Notes: a model not told the origin generated them from the sequence alone. Shown: positions 18,414-29,280, numbered from the stretch's first letter. The stretch is 64,000 bases of DNA from Streptomyces atroolivaceus (GCF_000717025.1 NZ_JNXG01000016.1:1-64000); one strand, 5' to 3'. Program-made: numbers and translations.

Positions 18414-18733
18414 GAAACCTCCAGGGCGGCCACGAGGATCATGTGGGGGAAAGGGACGCCACGTTATCGCGTTGCCCCGGGCCGCGGGGAGACCTACGGG
18501 CCGGTTGACGTCCACAGCGTGGCGTACGCACCACAGAAGTTGACGTGTCTCTTGACGGTACCGACAGCAGTTGGGGCTCGCGACCGCAAGCCCACCGGTG
18601 CGGGAGGGGGACAGTGACGCCCGCACGTCCCGGGGCCACCGGCTCCCGTGGGCCGTCCGCCCATGGTCCGGGCCTCCGGCCGCTGAAGCAGCCCGGACAG
18701 GCGTCCGGTGCGATAGATGAGAGGTGAGACTCG
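18414..18733. other. Divergent intergenic region (RAM gene / thiL)
   Basis: 320 bp without a convincing gene. Frames that stay open here have atypical codon use. It must hold the promoters for the leftward RAM gene and rightward thiL. I see no TPP riboswitch motif upstream of thiL. Confidence 0.5.
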
Positions 18734-19702
18734 GTGAAGGGAACCGTGGGCGAGTTGGGGGAGTTCGGGCTCATCAGAGAGCTCACTTCCCGGCTCACCA
18801 CCACTCCGGCGGTACGGCTGGGACCCGGCGACGACGCCGCGGTCGTGGCCGCTCCCGACCGCAGGGTCGTGGCCAGTACGGACATCCTGCTGGAAGGGCG
18901 GCACTTCCGCCGTGACTGGTCGACGGCGTACGACGTCGGCCGCAAGGCCGCCGCCCAGAACCTCGCCGACATCGCGGCCATGGGCGCCGTGCCCACCGCG
19001 CTGCTGCTCGGCCTCGTCGTACCGGCCGACCTGCCGGTCACCTGGGCCGCCGAGCTGATGGACGGGCTGCGCGACGAGTGCCAGGTCGCCGGTGCGGCCG
19101 TGGTCGGCGGTGACACCGTCGGCGGCGACACCATCACCGTCGCGATCACCGCACTCGGAGACCTGCGTAACCACGAACCCGTCACCCGGGCCGGCGCCCG
19201 GCCCGGCGACGTCGTGGCCGTCACCGGATGGCTCGGCTGGTCGGCGGCCGGATTCGCCGTGCTCTCCCGGGGGTTCCGTTCGCCGCGCGCGTTCGTGGAA
19301 GCCCACCGGCGCCCCGAACCGCCGTACCACGCGGGCCCCGCGGCAGCCGGGCTGGGTGCCACGGCCATGACCGACGTCAGCGACGGACTCGTCGCCGACC
19401 TCGGGCACATCGCCGAGGCCAGCAAGGTCCGCATCGACCTGCGTTCCGGACTCATCGACATCCCCTCGCAGATGTCCGACATCGGACAGGCCGTCGGGGT
19501 CGACCCGCTGCAGTGGGTGCTCACCGGGGGAGAGGACCACGCGATCGTGGCGACGTTCCCGTCCGACGTGAAGCTCCCCGCGCGCTGGAAGGTCATCGGA
19601 GAGGTCCTCAACCCCTCGGCGCTGCCCCAGGTCACCGTCGACGGGGCCCCGTGGACGAGCAAGGGCGGCTGGGACCACTTCGGATCCATCGAGGACGCTT
19701 AG
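18734..19702 (+). CDS. thiL: Thiamine-monophosphate kinase
   Basis: 322 residues, GTG start at 18734. PurM-like ATPase fold: [13 protein letters not shown] (about 32-44), [30 protein letters not shown], and later [16 protein letters not shown]. It phosphorylates thiamine phosphate to thiamine diphosphate, the last step of the pathway. thiD lies next, separated by a long inverted repeat. Confidence 0.95.
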   Translation: MKGTVGELGEFGLIRELTSRLTTTPAVRLGPGDDAAVVAAPDRRVVASTDILLEGRHFRRDWSTAYDVGRKAAAQNLADIAAMGAVPTALLLGLVVPADLPVTWAAELMDGLRDECQVAGAAVVGGDTVGGDTITVAITALGDLRNHEPVTRAGARPGDVVAVTGWLGWSAAGFAVLSRGFRSPRAFVEAHRRPEPPYHAGPAAAGLGATAMTDVSDGLVADLGHIAEASKVRIDLRSGLIDIPSQMSDIGQAVGVDPLQWVLTGGEDHAIVATFPSDVKLPARWKVIGEVLNPSALPQVTVDGAPWTSKGGWDHFGSIEDA

Positions 19703-19765
19703 GGCGTGCTGGGGAAGTCCCGCCCGCCCTCCGGACGGACGGTGCTACTTCCCCAGCACGCCCTA
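19700..19765. repeat. 19-bp perfect inverted repeat between thiL and thiD
   Basis: The left arm at 19700-19718 (TAGGGCGTGCTGGGGAAGT) is matched exactly as a reverse complement at 19747-19765, around a 28-nt loop. It overlaps the thiL stop codon and ends 14 bp before the thiD ATG. It could be a terminator, but the arm length, the loop and the position between two same-strand genes also fit a small inserted palindromic element. Confidence 0.85.
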
Positions 19766-19779
19766 GTAGATTCCGGGGC

Positions 19780-20589
19780 ATGAGCGCACCCGCCCCGATA
19801 CCGCCCCGTGTCCTCACCGTCGCCGGATCAGACTCCGGCGGCGGTGCGGGCATCCAGGCAGACCTGAAGACGATGCTGGCCCTCGGCACCCACGGCATGA
19901 GCGTGCTGACCGCGGTGACCGCCCAGAACTCCCTGGGCGTGCAGGGCGCCTGGGAGCTGCCGGCGGACGCCGTACGCGCCCAGTACCGCAGCGTCGTCGA
20001 CGACATAGGCGTCCAGGCGGTGAAGACCGGGATGCTGTCCTCGGCCGGGCTCGTCGACACCGTCGCGGAACTCCTCGCGGCGACCGGCGCACCCGTCGTC
20101 GTCGATCCCGTAGGGGTCTCCAAACACGGGGACGCGCTGCTGGCCGCCGAAGCCCTCGACTCCGTACGCACGAAGCTGCTGCCCGTCGCCACGGTGGCCA
20201 CCCCGAATCTCGACGAGGTGGCCCAGCTCACCGGTGTCACCGTCACCGACGAAACCGGGATGCGCCGGGCCGCCGCCAAGATCCTCGCGTTCGGGCCGCG
20301 CTGGGTGGTGATCAAGGGCGGACATCTGCCGGGCGAAGCCGTGGACCTGCTGACGGACGGCGACGAGGAGCACTGGCTGCGCGCACCCAGGCTCGACAAC
20401 CGGCACACGCACGGCACGGGCTGCACCCTCGCGTCCGCCATCGCGTGCGGACTCGCCCGCGGCCACGACGTCCCGACGGCCGTGCGGAACGCGAAGGAGT
20501 ACGTCACCGGCGCGATCCGGGCCGGCTTCGCGCTGGGTGGCGGCATCGGCCCCGTCGATCACGGCTGGCGCGCACGCACCGCCCGCTGA
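19780..20589 (+). CDS. thiD: Hydroxymethylpyrimidine/phosphomethylpyrimidine kinase
   Basis: 269 residues from the ATG at 19780. Ribokinase-like fold: [21 protein letters not shown] (two adjoining blocks), [32 protein letters not shown], and the anion-hole motif [14 protein letters not shown] with the catalytic aspartate position replaced by the usual GTGC context. It phosphorylates HMP and HMP-P for thiamine synthesis. Pairing with thiL supports the role. Confidence 0.95.
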   Translation: MSAPAPIPPRVLTVAGSDSGGGAGIQADLKTMLALGTHGMSVLTAVTAQNSLGVQGAWELPADAVRAQYRSVVDDIGVQAVKTGMLSSAGLVDTVAELLAATGAPVVVDPVGVSKHGDALLAAEALDSVRTKLLPVATVATPNLDEVAQLTGVTVTDETGMRRAAAKILAFGPRWVVIKGGHLPGEAVDLLTDGDEEHWLRAPRLDNRHTHGTGCTLASAIACGLARGHDVPTAVRNAKEYVTGAIRAGFALGGGIGPVDHGWRARTAR

Positions 20590-20597
20590 AGCACAGC

Positions 20598-20631
20598 AAA
20601 AAGCCGGTCCACCGAGGTGGACCGGCTTTTT
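20598..20631. terminator. Bidirectional terminator between thiD and rpmB
   Basis: AAAAAGCCGGTCCACC and its exact complement around a two-base centre, with A5 and T5 flanks, so it acts for both convergent genes. Confidence 0.93.
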
Positions 20632-20664
20632 GGGCAACCGGAAGGCTGCGCTACGACGGGGACG

Positions 20665-20850
20665 TCAGCGCGCGACCTTGCCGGCCTTGATGCACGAGGT
20701 GCAGACGTTGAGCCGCTTCGGCGTCCGACCGACCACTGCACGCACGCGCTGGATGTTGGGATTCCAGCGACGGGACGTACGGCGGTGCGAGTGCGAAATG
20801 CTGTTGCCGAAGCTCGGCCCCTTGCCGCAAACGTCGCAGTTGGCAGCCAC
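20665..20850 (-). CDS. rpmB: 50S ribosomal protein L28 (zinc-binding C+ form)
   Basis: 61 residues with L28 motifs ([32 protein letters not shown]). Two CxxC pairs (CDVC at 5-8 and CTSC near the C-terminus) mark the zinc-binding form. In Streptomyces, C+ paralogues are used when zinc is sufficient, and C- paralogues, repressed by Zur, replace them when zinc is limiting. Divergent from the FakA-like gene. Confidence 0.97.
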   Translation of the reverse strand: MAANCDVCGKGPSFGNSISHSHRRTSRRWNPNIQRVRAVVGRTPKRLNVCTSCIKAGKVAR

Positions 20851-21107
20851 GGGTCACTCCAAAGACTTCAGATGCACTTACAGTGAATTCCGGCGCGCCG
20901 GAATCATTTTACTGAAGTGGCGGTACCGGAGGGATTGGCCCGACTCTCGTCGGGCAACCGAAGCAGCATACAACGCCTGCTTCGGAGATACGAAACTACC
21001 ACGGCTCCCCGAGCACTCCGTCCCGCACCTGTCCCCGACCGGCACGCGCACGAGGGCTACCCTGCGGTGCAGCCACCCCCCCACGGCCGTCCCAAGGAGG
21101 ACCAACG

Positions 21108-22733
21108 GTGCCGCAGTCCCCCGACGATCTTGACGCCGTCGCGGTGCGCACCTGGTGCTCACTGGCCCTGGAGGCCCTCGGCCGGGAGCGGACGGCCATC
21201 GACGCCATCAACGTGTATCCCGTCGCCGACGGGGACACCGGCACCAACCTCTATCTGACCGTGGAGTCGGCGGCAGCGGCCGTCGAAGCGGTCTTCGCGG
21301 CCCACGAGACCGGTTCCACCGTGCCCGCGCCCGCCGACGCCGTACGGGCCATGGCGCACGGCGCGCTGATCGGCGCCCGGGGGAACTCCGGGACCATCCT
21401 GGCCCAGCTGCTGCGCGGCATGGCCTCGGTGCTGTCCGAGTCGGGTGACGCGCATCACCTGCGGACCGCGCTCACGGAGGCCGCCGCGGCGGCGCGGCTG
21501 GCCGTCGCCCACCCCGTCGAGGGCACGGTGCTCACCGTCGCCACGGCCGCCGCCGAGGCGGCAGCGGCCACGGAGGGGAGCACAGGCATCGAGGCCGTGG
21601 TCGAGGCGGCGTACGAAGGGGCGCGCACCGCCCTGGCCGCGACCCCGGGCCAGCTCGCCGTCCTCGGGCGGGCGGGCGTCGTGGACGCGGGCGGGCAGGG
21701 CCTGGTGACCGTGCTCGGCGCACTGCTGGAAGCGGTCGGCGGACGGGCGCGTGAGCGCGCCGTCCTGCCCGCCCCCGAGTACCTGCCCCTGACGGGCGAC
21801 TGTGCGGACACGGACCCGGACGACGACGGCCCGGCCTTCGAGATCATCTATCTGCTGGAGGCACCCGACGACGCGGTCGCCAGGCTGCGGAGCCGGCTCG
21901 ACGCCCTGGGGGACTCCCTCGTCGTGGTCGGCGGCGACGGGCTGTGGAACGTCCACGTCCATGCCGACGACGCCGGGGCGGCCGTCGAGGCCGGGGTCGA
22001 GGCCGGCCGGCCCTACCGGATCCGGATCACGCACTTCGCCGCAGACCGGGTCCGCGCAGACCGGGACCCCGTCCAGCGCGCGGTCGTCGTGGTCGTCCCC
22101 GGCGACGGGCTCGCGGGTCTGTGCACCGAGGCCGGGGCGACCACCGTGCTCGCGCGCCCCGGCGAGCCGCCCGCCAGCGGCGAGCTGGTCGACGCCATCC
22201 GCCGGGCCCACGCCCGCGAGGTCGTCCTGCTGCCCAACGACGCACTGCTGCGCCACACCGCCGCCGCCGCCGCCGAACAGGCCAGGGCGGAAGGAGTCCG
22301 GGTCGCCCTGGTCCCCACCCGCGCCGCGGTCCAGGGCATCGCCGCGCTCGCCGTCCACGAACCCGGCCGCAGCTTCGACGAGGACGTCGTCGCCATGACG
22401 TCGGCGGCCGGTGCCACCCGGTACGCCGAAGTGGCTGTCGCCGAACACCAGTCGTGGACCATGGCGGGCATCTGCCAGGCCGGCGACATCCTCGGGATGA
22501 TCGACGGGGACGTGGCCGTCATCGGTGAGGACGTCCCCGGCACGGCCCGCACGGTCCTGGACCGGATGCTGTCGGCCGGTGGTGAACTCGTCACCCTGAT
22601 CCTGGGTGAGGACGTGCCCGACGCCCTGGCCGACGAACTGGGCGCACACATCCGTGAGGGCCACCTCGCCGTCGACACGGTCGTCTACCGGGGCGGCCGT
22701 CAGGCGGCACCCCTGCTGATCGGCGTCGAGTGA
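21108..22733 (+). CDS. DAK2-domain (FakA-like) kinase
   Basis: 541 residues, GTG start at 21108. The N-terminal DhaL/DAK2 domain shows INVYPVADGDTGTNLYLTVE (metal- and ATP-binding aspartates) and GARGNSGTILAQLLRG. The C-terminal half matches the FakA/YloV layout, ending VDTVVYRGGRQAAPLLIGVE. In Firmicutes, FakA phosphorylates fatty acids carried by FakB/DegV proteins. A fatty-acid kinase role here is by homology, and no fakB is visible nearby. The gene is followed 51 bp later by recG, as in many actinobacteria. Confidence 0.88.
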   Translation: MPQSPDDLDAVAVRTWCSLALEALGRERTAIDAINVYPVADGDTGTNLYLTVESAAAAVEAVFAAHETGSTVPAPADAVRAMAHGALIGARGNSGTILAQLLRGMASVLSESGDAHHLRTALTEAAAAARLAVAHPVEGTVLTVATAAAEAAAATEGSTGIEAVVEAAYEGARTALAATPGQLAVLGRAGVVDAGGQGLVTVLGALLEAVGGRARERAVLPAPEYLPLTGDCADTDPDDDGPAFEIIYLLEAPDDAVARLRSRLDALGDSLVVVGGDGLWNVHVHADDAGAAVEAGVEAGRPYRIRITHFAADRVRADRDPVQRAVVVVVPGDGLAGLCTEAGATTVLARPGEPPASGELVDAIRRAHAREVVLLPNDALLRHTAAAAAEQARAEGVRVALVPTRAAVQGIAALAVHEPGRSFDEDVVAMTSAAGATRYAEVAVAEHQSWTMAGICQAGDILGMIDGDVAVIGEDVPGTARTVLDRMLSAGGELVTLILGEDVPDALADELGAHIREGHLAVDTVVYRGGRQAAPLLIGVE

Positions 22734-22784
22734 CACGTCGCCCGGCGCCGCGCCCGGAGACATTTGTCAGTGGCGTGGTGTGCA

Positions 22785-25022
22785 ATGGACCGCGTGTCCG
22801 CTTTCGATGAACCCCTCAAGAAGCTGCTCGGCGGAGCCACCGCGAAGGTGATGGCCGAACACCTCGACCTGCACACGGTCGGTGATCTGCTGCACCACTA
22901 CCCGCGGCGCTACGAGGAGCGGGGCCGTCTCACGGCGCTCACCGAGCTCCCGCTGGACGAGCACGTGACGGTCGTCGCACAGGTCGCGGACGCGCGGATC
23001 ATGATGTTCAACAACGGCCGCGGGAAGCGGCTCGAGGTCACCCTCACCGACGGGAGCGGCAGGCTCCAGCTGGTCTTCTTCGGACACGGTGTCCACAAGC
23101 CCCACAAGGAACTCCTCCCCGGCAGGCGGGCGATGTTCGCGGGCAAGGTCTCCGTCTTCAACAGGAAGATGCAGCTCGCCCACCCCACGTACCAGCTCCT
23201 CGACGCCCGGGACGGCGACGACGCGGCCGACCCGGCCGATGTGACCGAGGCCGTCGACGCCTTCGCCGGACAGCTGCTGCCGATCTATCCCGCCTGCAAG
23301 CAGCTCGACTCCTGGCGGATCGCCAAGGCCGTGGACACCGTCCTGCCCAGTGCTCAGGAGGCGGTGGACCCGCTCCCCCCGGCGCTGCGCGACGGGCGTG
23401 GATTCGTACCCCTTCCCGAGGCGCTGCTCAGGATCCACCGCCCGCACACCAAGGCGGACATCGCGGCCGCGCGGGACCGGCTGCGCTGGGACGAGGCCTT
23501 CGTCCTCCAGGTCGCGCTCGCCCGCCGCCGTTACGCCGACACCCAACTCCCGGCGGTGGCCCGCAGACCCGTCGCCGACGGTCTGCTCGACGCCTTCGAC
23601 GCCACGCTCCCCTTCACCCTCACCGAGGGCCAGCAGAAGGTCACCGAGGAGATCTTCGGCGCGCTGGCGACGGAACACCCCATGCACAGGCTGCTCCAGG
23701 GGGAGGTCGGATCCGGCAAGACACTGGTCGCGCTGCGGGCCATGCTCCGGGTCGTCGACGCGGGCGGCCAGGCGGCGATGCTCGCACCCACCGAGGTGCT
23801 GGCCCAGCAGCACCACCGGTCCGTCACCGAGATGATGGGCGAGCTCGCGGAAGGCGGGATGCTGGGCGGCTCCGACCGGGGCACCAAAGTGATGCTGCTC
23901 ACCGGCTCCATGGGTGTGCCGGCCCGCCGGCAGGCCCTGCTCGACCTGGTCACGGGCGAGGCCGGGATCGTCATCGGCACCCATGCGCTGATCGAGGACA
24001 AGGTGCAGTTCCACGACCTCGGTCTGGTCGTCGTCGACGAACAGCACCGCTTCGGCGTGGAACAGCGCGACGCGCTGCGCTCCAAGGGGAAACAGCCTCC
24101 CCACCTGCTGGTCATGACGGCCACACCCATTCCCCGTACGGTCGCCATGACCGTCTTCGGCGACCTGGAGACCTCCGTACTCGACCAGCTCCCCGCGGGC
24201 CGTTCCCCGATCGCCAGCCATGTCGTCCCCGCCAAGGACAAACCCCATTTCCTCAGCCGCGCCTGGGAACGCGTCCGTGAGGAGGTGGAGAACGGCCACC
24301 AGGCCTATGTCGTCTGCCCCCGCATCGGTGACGACGCCGAGGAGGCCGCGGAGAAGAAGGGGAAGGCGGGGAAGAAGCAGCCGGCTCCCGAGGACGACGC
24401 CGAGAAGCGGCCGCCGCTGGCCGTGCTGGACATCGCCGAGCAGCTCGCCAAGGGCCCGCTCGCCGGTCTGCGTGTCGAGGTACTCCACGGCAGGATGCCG
24501 CCCGACGACAAGGACGACGTGATGCGCCGGTTCGCCGCCGGTGAGGCCGACGTCCTGGTCGCCACCACCGTCATCGAGGTCGGGGTGAACGTCCCCAACG
24601 CCACCGCGATGGTGATCATGGACGCGGACCGCTTCGGAGTCTCGCAGCTGCACCAGCTCAGAGGCCGCGTGGGGCGTGGCAGTGCCCCCGGGCTCTGCCT
24701 GCTGGTCAGCGAGGCCCACGAGGCGAGCCCCGCCCGGGCCAGGCTCTCCGCGGTCGCCGCCACCCTCGACGGCTTCGAGCTCTCCCGTATCGACCTCGAG
24801 CAGCGGCGCGAGGGCGACGTCCTCGGCCAGGCGCAGTCCGGAGTCCGCTCCTCCCTGCGGGTGCTCAGTGTCATCGACGACGAGGAGGTCATCGCGGCGG
24901 CCCGCGAGGAGGCCGTCCGCGTCGTCGCGGAGGACCCGGGGCTCGAGCTGCTGCCGGAACTGCGCCTCGCACTGGACGCCCTGCTCGACAAGGACCGGGA
25001 GGAGTACCTCGACAAGGGGTGA
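22785..25022 (+). CDS. recG: ATP-dependent DNA helicase RecG
   Basis: About 745 residues from the ATG at 22785; upstream in-frame starts exist and no clear ribosome binding site decides between them. N-terminal wedge/OB domain ([15 protein letters not shown], then [15 protein letters not shown]), helicase motif [15 protein letters not shown], motif [16 protein letters not shown], motif [12 protein letters not shown], motif [11 protein letters not shown]. It remodels stalled replication forks and Holliday junctions. A Lys/Glu-rich insertion ([19 protein letters not shown]) sits between motifs III and IV. Confidence 0.96.
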   Translation: MDRVSAFDEPLKKLLGGATAKVMAEHLDLHTVGDLLHHYPRRYEERGRLTALTELPLDEHVTVVAQVADARIMMFNNGRGKRLEVTLTDGSGRLQLVFFGHGVHKPHKELLPGRRAMFAGKVSVFNRKMQLAHPTYQLLDARDGDDAADPADVTEAVDAFAGQLLPIYPACKQLDSWRIAKAVDTVLPSAQEAVDPLPPALRDGRGFVPLPEALLRIHRPHTKADIAAARDRLRWDEAFVLQVALARRRYADTQLPAVARRPVADGLLDAFDATLPFTLTEGQQKVTEEIFGALATEHPMHRLLQGEVGSGKTLVALRAMLRVVDAGGQAAMLAPTEVLAQQHHRSVTEMMGELAEGGMLGGSDRGTKVMLLTGSMGVPARRQALLDLVTGEAGIVIGTHALIEDKVQFHDLGLVVVDEQHRFGVEQRDALRSKGKQPPHLLVMTATPIPRTVAMTVFGDLETSVLDQLPAGRSPIASHVVPAKDKPHFLSRAWERVREEVENGHQAYVVCPRIGDDAEEAAEKKGKAGKKQPAPEDDAEKRPPLAVLDIAEQLAKGPLAGLRVEVLHGRMPPDDKDDVMRRFAAGEADVLVATTVIEVGVNVPNATAMVIMDADRFGVSQLHQLRGRVGRGSAPGLCLLVSEAHEASPARARLSAVAATLDGFELSRIDLEQRREGDVLGQAQSGVRSSLRVLSVIDDEEVIAAAREEAVRVVAEDPGLELLPELRLALDALLDKDREEYLDKG

Positions 25023-25109
25023 CCAGGCGGATCCCCGGCGACGCCATATCGTGGGGAGCACGGCGCACGTTCCGTCCGGTGCGCCGCCCGCGACCCGAGG
25101 AACAGACCC

Positions 25110-25694
25110 ATGACCCGCGTGATCGCCGGCTCGGCCGGCGGACGCCGCCTGGCCGTCCCGCCCGGCACCGGCACCCGCCCCACCTCCGACCGTGCGCGCG
25201 AAGGCATGTTCTCCACCTGGGAAGCGCTCCTCGGCACGCTCGACGGCATCCGTGTCGCCGATCTGTACGCGGGTTCCGGCGCCGTGGGTCTGGAGGCACT
25301 CTCGCGTGGAGCGGCCCACGCGCTGCTCGTGGAGGCCGACGCCAGGGCCGCGCGCACCGTGCGCGACAACATCCGCACGCTCGGTCTGCCCGGCGCGGAG
25401 TTCCGTGCGGGCAAAGCAGAACAGATCGTGACGGGACCGGCGCCCTCCGGCCCGTACGACGTGGTTTTCCTCGATCCGCCCTACGCCGTCACCGACGACG
25501 ATCTTCGGGAGATCCTGCTCACACTCCGTGCTCAGGGGTGGCTCACGGGCGACGCTCTCGTCACGGTGGAACGGAGCACCAGAGGCGGGGAATTCAGCTG
25601 GCCCGACGGATTCGAGCCGCAGCGGTCCCGCCGCTACGGCGAGGCCACGTTTTGGTACGGTCGCGCCGCCTCTACGTGCGAAGACGCACGATGA
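25110..25694 (+). CDS. rsmD: 16S rRNA (guanine966-N2)-methyltransferase
   Basis: 194 residues. N-terminal [19 protein letters not shown] and [14 protein letters not shown] are typical of RsmD; SAM-binding [16 protein letters not shown] (about 50-65); catalytic DPPY in [10 protein letters not shown]. It methylates G966 of 16S rRNA. The stop codon overlaps an upstream in-frame ATG of coaD, so the two are coupled, the usual rsmD-coaD pair. Confidence 0.96.
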   Translation: MTRVIAGSAGGRRLAVPPGTGTRPTSDRAREGMFSTWEALLGTLDGIRVADLYAGSGAVGLEALSRGAAHALLVEADARAARTVRDNIRTLGLPGAEFRAGKAEQIVTGPAPSGPYDVVFLDPPYAVTDDDLREILLTLRAQGWLTGDALVTVERSTRGGEFSWPDGFEPQRSRRYGEATFWYGRAASTCEDAR

Positions 25695-25720
25695 CCGCAC
25701 CGGAGAGCGAGGGAACCACG

Positions 25721-26200
25721 TTGCGCCGCGCCGTCTGTCCGGGGTCGTTCGACCCCATCACCAACGGACATCTCGACATCATCGGACGAGCGTCGAAGCT
25801 GTACGACGTCGTCCACGTCGCAGTGATGATCAACCAGTCCAAAAAGGGCCTGTTCACCATCGACGAGCGGATCCAGATGATCCGCGAGGTCACCGCGGAC
25901 TTCGGCAATGTGGAGGTCGAGTCCTTCCACGGCCTGCTGGTCGACTTCTGCAAGCAGCGCGACATCCCGGCGATCGTGAAGGGCCTGCGGGCCGTCAGCG
26001 ACTTCGACTACGAGCTGCAGATGGCCCAGATGAACAACGGCCTCTCGGGGGTCGAGACACTCTTCGTGCCGACGAACCCGACCTACAGCTTCCTGTCGTC
26101 CTCCCTGGTCAAGGAGGTCGCCACCTGGGGTGGCGACGTGGCGCACCTGCTGCCGCCGACGGTCCACGAGGCCCTCGTGGAACGTCTCGCCCAGAAGTGA
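25721..26200 (+). CDS. coaD: Phosphopantetheine adenylyltransferase
   Basis: 159 residues if started at TTG 25721, which has a well-placed GAGGGA ribosome binding site 6 bp upstream and gives the family's usual length ([20 protein letters not shown]...). An ATG at 25691, overlapping the rsmD stop, would add 10 residues. Motifs: [13 protein letters not shown] with the TxGH nucleotidyltransferase signature; [13 protein letters not shown]. It carries out the penultimate step of coenzyme A synthesis. Confidence 0.95.
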   Translation: MRRAVCPGSFDPITNGHLDIIGRASKLYDVVHVAVMINQSKKGLFTIDERIQMIREVTADFGNVEVESFHGLLVDFCKQRDIPAIVKGLRAVSDFDYELQMAQMNNGLSGVETLFVPTNPTYSFLSSSLVKEVATWGGDVAHLLPPTVHEALVERLAQK

Positions 26201-26297
26201 TGTGCTGACCGCCCGTCACCAGGTGTCGGACGGGAGGCGACTGGCCTTACAGTCGTCCCGTCCGTCTCCAACAGCAGCAGAGAGTGGCGAGCACACG

Positions 26298-27410
26298 GTG
26301 GACGTGCAGAAGAAGCTCGACGAGATCGTCGAAACGGTCGGGAACGCCCGCTCCATGCCCATGTCGGCGTCCTGTGTGGTCAACCGGGCCGAACTGCTCG
26401 CGATGCTCGAGGAGGTGCGCGAGGCACTGCCCGGCTCGCTCGCCCATGCCGAGGAGCTCATCGGCGGGCGTGAGCAGCTCGTCGAACAGGCCCGGCAGGA
26501 GGCCGAGCGGATCATCGAGTCCGCCCGCGCGGAGCGCGGATCGCTCATCTCCGGCACCGAGATCGCCCAGCAGTCCCAGGCCGAGGCGGACCGGATCCTG
26601 TCCGAGGCGCGCAGGGAGGCCGACGAGGTCCGCGGCGAGGCCGACGAGTACGTCGACAGCAAGCTCGCCAACTTCGAGGTCGTCCTCACCAAGACCATCG
26701 GTTCCGTCGACCGGGGCCGCGAGAAGCTGCTGGGCCGCGGCGAAGGCGTCGACGAGCGGGGTTACGAGGACCCCGACTTCGCCGAGGCGCCGGAACGCAG
26801 CGCCGACCCCGAGACACTCCGCCGTCGCGCCGACGACTACGTGGACACCAAGCTCGGCGCCTTCGAGGCCGTACTGGCCAAGACCCTGGAGGCGGTCGGC
26901 CGGGGCCGTCAGAAGCTGCACGGCCGGGTCGCCACCGACGAGCTCGGCGCGCACATGGCCGCCCAGGACGCCGCGGGCGGTCACCTGCACACCAGTGACG
27001 AGGACCACTGGGCGGGCCTGGCCGAGCTCTCCACCCCCGAGCCGCGGCAGAGCTCCAGGCAGCAGCCCTACGCCGAGCCCGCACAGCCGGGCCACGCACC
27101 GGTGGCCGGCTACCAGGACCCCGCGCAGACGGGCTTCCCGGTCCAGGGCGAGGCCGAGCCGCAGTACGCGCAGACGTACGGCTACCAGGACCAGCAGCAG
27201 GTCCAGGACGGTTACGGCTATCAGCAGCCCGACCCGTACGCCGCCTACCAGCAGCAGGCGTACGACCCGAATCAGCAGCAGGACTACGGCTGGCCGCAGC
27301 AGGCCCAGGCCCCTGTGCAGCAGGGCGAGAGCGCGCTCGACGAGACCAGCCTGTTCGACACGAGCATGATCGACCTGGAACAGCTGCGCCGGTACGAACA
27401 GGGCCGCTGA
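26298..27410 (+). CDS. Coiled-coil (DivIVA/ATP-synthase b-like) protein with Q/Y-rich tail
   Basis: About 370 residues from the GTG at 26298. Residues 1-45 are a helical head (VQKKLDEIVETVGNARS). A long charged coiled coil follows (about 50-130 and 180-225) with two related segments, ADEYVDSKLANFEVVLTKTI and ADDYVDTKLGAFEAVLAKTL, an internal duplication. The last ~120 residues are rich in Gln, Tyr, Pro and Gly (YGYQQPDPYAAYQQQAYD). No transmembrane helix. Conserved in Streptomyces next to coaD and DUF177. A cytoskeletal or membrane-adaptor role is plausible but unproven. Confidence 0.82.
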   Translation: MDVQKKLDEIVETVGNARSMPMSASCVVNRAELLAMLEEVREALPGSLAHAEELIGGREQLVEQARQEAERIIESARAERGSLISGTEIAQQSQAEADRILSEARREADEVRGEADEYVDSKLANFEVVLTKTIGSVDRGREKLLGRGEGVDERGYEDPDFAEAPERSADPETLRRRADDYVDTKLGAFEAVLAKTLEAVGRGRQKLHGRVATDELGAHMAAQDAAGGHLHTSDEDHWAGLAELSTPEPRQSSRQQPYAEPAQPGHAPVAGYQDPAQTGFPVQGEAEPQYAQTYGYQDQQQVQDGYGYQQPDPYAAYQQQAYDPNQQQDYGWPQQAQAPVQQGESALDETSLFDTSMIDLEQLRRYEQGR

Positions 27411-27547
27411 CCGGAGCGGTCCGTACCGGATTGGGAGCTGGGCGGTACGTCCAGTATCCTGGCTCTTCGGTCGCGTGTATGTCCGCGATCCCGGCTGCCC
27501 TCTTTCCGTCAGGACAGGGGTGGCCCTCCCGAAGCCGCACCACGCAC

Positions 27548-28213
27548 ATGATTTCGAAAGCAGGAAAAGCCCTGAACGGCCACCTCGACCACCGCAGCCC
27601 TCTCGTGTTCGATACGCGCGAGCTGGGCCGGCGTCCGGGTACCCAGAAGCGGCTGACCCGCACGGCGGAAGCACCGAAGGACCTCGGCATCGACGGGGTC
27701 ATCGGTGTGCCGGAGAACGCGCCCGTGGCGCTGGACCTCCGCCTTGAATCGGTCATGGAAGGGGTGCTCGTCACAGGCACCGCCCGTGCGACGGCCGAGG
27801 GGGAGTGCGTAAGGTGTCTGGAGCCGCTGACCCTCGAGGTCGAAGCGGACTTCCAGGAGATGTTCTCGTACCCTGACGCCGATGACCGGAACCGCAGCAG
27901 GACCGCGGACCCGGTCGACGACGCCGAGGACGACGAGGACAGGTTCTTTCTCGAGGACGACTCGTTCGACCTCGAGCCTGTGCTGCGTGACGCGGTGGTG
28001 CTCGCACTGCCGCTGCAGCCGGTGTGCAAGGAGACCTGTGCCGGCCTGTGTTCCGAGTGCGGAATCAGGCTGGACGAGAATCCGGACCACCACCACGACG
28101 TCGCCGACATACGTTGGGCGGCACTGCAAGGACTCGCCGAGACCGTTCAGGACGGCGAGAAGGACAACATGGGCGGCGCCGAACCGGGCGTCGACGAGAA
28201 GCAGGAGAAGTAG
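27548..28213 (+). CDS. DUF177/YceD-family protein
   Basis: About 221 residues from the ATG at 27548. A CTG at 27572 is a strong alternative because AGGA lies 6 bp before it and homologues begin near [15 protein letters not shown]. The conserved block contains the zinc-binding-like [16 protein letters not shown] and [20 protein letters not shown]177 genes almost always precede rpmF, here by 2 bp, and are linked to ribosome or 23S rRNA processing in plants and bacteria. Confidence 0.9.
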   Translation: MISKAGKALNGHLDHRSPLVFDTRELGRRPGTQKRLTRTAEAPKDLGIDGVIGVPENAPVALDLRLESVMEGVLVTGTARATAEGECVRCLEPLTLEVEADFQEMFSYPDADDRNRSRTADPVDDAEDDEDRFFLEDDSFDLEPVLRDAVVLALPLQPVCKETCAGLCSECGIRLDENPDHHHDVADIRWAALQGLAETVQDGEKDNMGGAEPGVDEKQEK

Positions 28214-28215
28214 CC

Positions 28216-28389
28216 GTGGCTGTTCCGAAGCGGAAGATGTCGCGCAGCAACACGCGCCACCGCCGGTCGCAGTGGAAGGCTGCGGTCCCCACCCTGGTTT
28301 CGTGCGAGCGTTGCCAGGAGCCGAAGCTCCAGCACATTGCGTGCCCGAGCTGCGGCACCTACAACAAGCGCCAGGTCCTCGAGGTCTGA
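28216..28389 (+). CDS. rpmF: 50S ribosomal protein L32
   Basis: 57 residues from the GTG at 28216. N-terminal [20 protein letters not shown] is diagnostic. The zinc ribbon is CERC (about 34-37) and CPSC (about 46-49), the zinc-containing form. It lies 2 bp after DUF177 and 19 bp before rnc, the widespread yceD-rpmF-rnc order. Confidence 0.98.
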   Translation: MAVPKRKMSRSNTRHRRSQWKAAVPTLVSCERCQEPKLQHIACPSCGTYNKRQVLEV

Positions 28390-28408
28390 GCGGCTGGTGA
28401 GAGGCCCG

Positions 28409-29233
28409 ATGTCTGAGTTGTCCAGCGCCAAGAAGCAGGCAGACAACGTCAACACAGCCTCGTCCCACACGCTTCTGGAAGGGCGGCTCGGGTATCACCT
28501 CGAGTCCGCCCTTCTGGTGCGTGCGCTGACCCATCGCTCGTACGCATACGAGAACGGCGGTCTGCCCACCAACGAGCGGCTCGAATTCCTCGGGGATTCG
28601 GTGCTCGGTCTGGTGGTCACGGACACGCTGTACCGCACCCACCCCGACCTGCCCGAAGGCCAGCTGGCCAAGTTGCGGGCCGCGGTGGTCAACTCGCGTG
28701 CACTTGCGGAAGTGGGCCGCGGCCTCGAACTCGGCTCCTTCATCCGGCTCGGCCGTGGTGAAGAGGGCACGGGTGGCCGGGACAAGGCTTCCATCCTCGC
28801 CGACACCCTTGAAGCGGTGATCGGCGCCGTCTATCTCGACCAGGGCCTCAGCGCGGCCTCGGAGCTGGTGCACCGGCTCTTCGACCCGCTGATCGACAGG
28901 TCCTCCAACCTCGGAGCCGGCCTGGACTGGAAGACCAGTCTCCAGGAGCTCACCGCGAGCGAGAGCCTCGGAGTCCCCGAGTACCTCGTCACGGAGACCG
29001 GCCCGGACCACGAGAAGACCTTTACTGCTGCTGCTCGCGTCGGTGGTGTCTCGTACGGCACCGGCACCGGCCGTAGCAAGAAGGAAGCGGAGCAGCAGGC
29101 GGCGGAGTCCGCCTGGCGCGAGATCAGCGCCGCCGCGGAAGCACGGGAGGCCGCGGCCAAGGCCGCAGCCGACGGAGGGGTCGCCGACATCCCTGCCGAC
29201 CCGTCGCCGCACTCGGACGCGGCTCCGGCCTGA
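28409..29233 (+). CDS. rnc: Ribonuclease III
   Basis: 274 residues from the ATG at 28409 (GAGAGG 5 bp upstream). The RNase III signature [12 protein letters not shown] lies at residues 55-66 (Glu59, Asp63), with the downstream acidic pair in [21 protein letters not shown] dsRNA-binding domain at about 175-245 ([33 protein letters not shown]) is followed by an Ala-rich tail. In S. coelicolor this gene is absB, a global regulator of antibiotic production through RNA processing. Confidence 0.97.
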   Translation: MSELSSAKKQADNVNTASSHTLLEGRLGYHLESALLVRALTHRSYAYENGGLPTNERLEFLGDSVLGLVVTDTLYRTHPDLPEGQLAKLRAAVVNSRALAEVGRGLELGSFIRLGRGEEGTGGRDKASILADTLEAVIGAVYLDQGLSAASELVHRLFDPLIDRSSNLGAGLDWKTSLQELTASESLGVPEYLVTETGPDHEKTFTAAARVGGVSYGTGTGRSKKEAEQQAAESAWREISAAAEAREAAAKAAADGGVADIPADPSPHSDAAPA

Positions 29234-29239
29234 GCAATC

Positions 29240-29280
29240 CGGAAACCCCTCGGTGCCTCCGCGGCACCGGGGGGTTTCCG
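29240..29280 (+). terminator. Terminator after rnc
   Basis: An 18-bp stem beginning CGGAAACCCC and closing GGGGTTTCCG, with a short TCCGC loop, just 7 bp after the rnc stop. Confidence 0.9.

Noticed and set aside
18414..18733. A thiamine riboswitch before thiL
   Set aside because: I could not find the conserved CTGAGA-type core or the matching stems.
22767..25700. A 977-codon open frame antisense to recG and rsmD
   Set aside because: It runs across several verified genes, has no domain signature, and mirrors their codon pattern.
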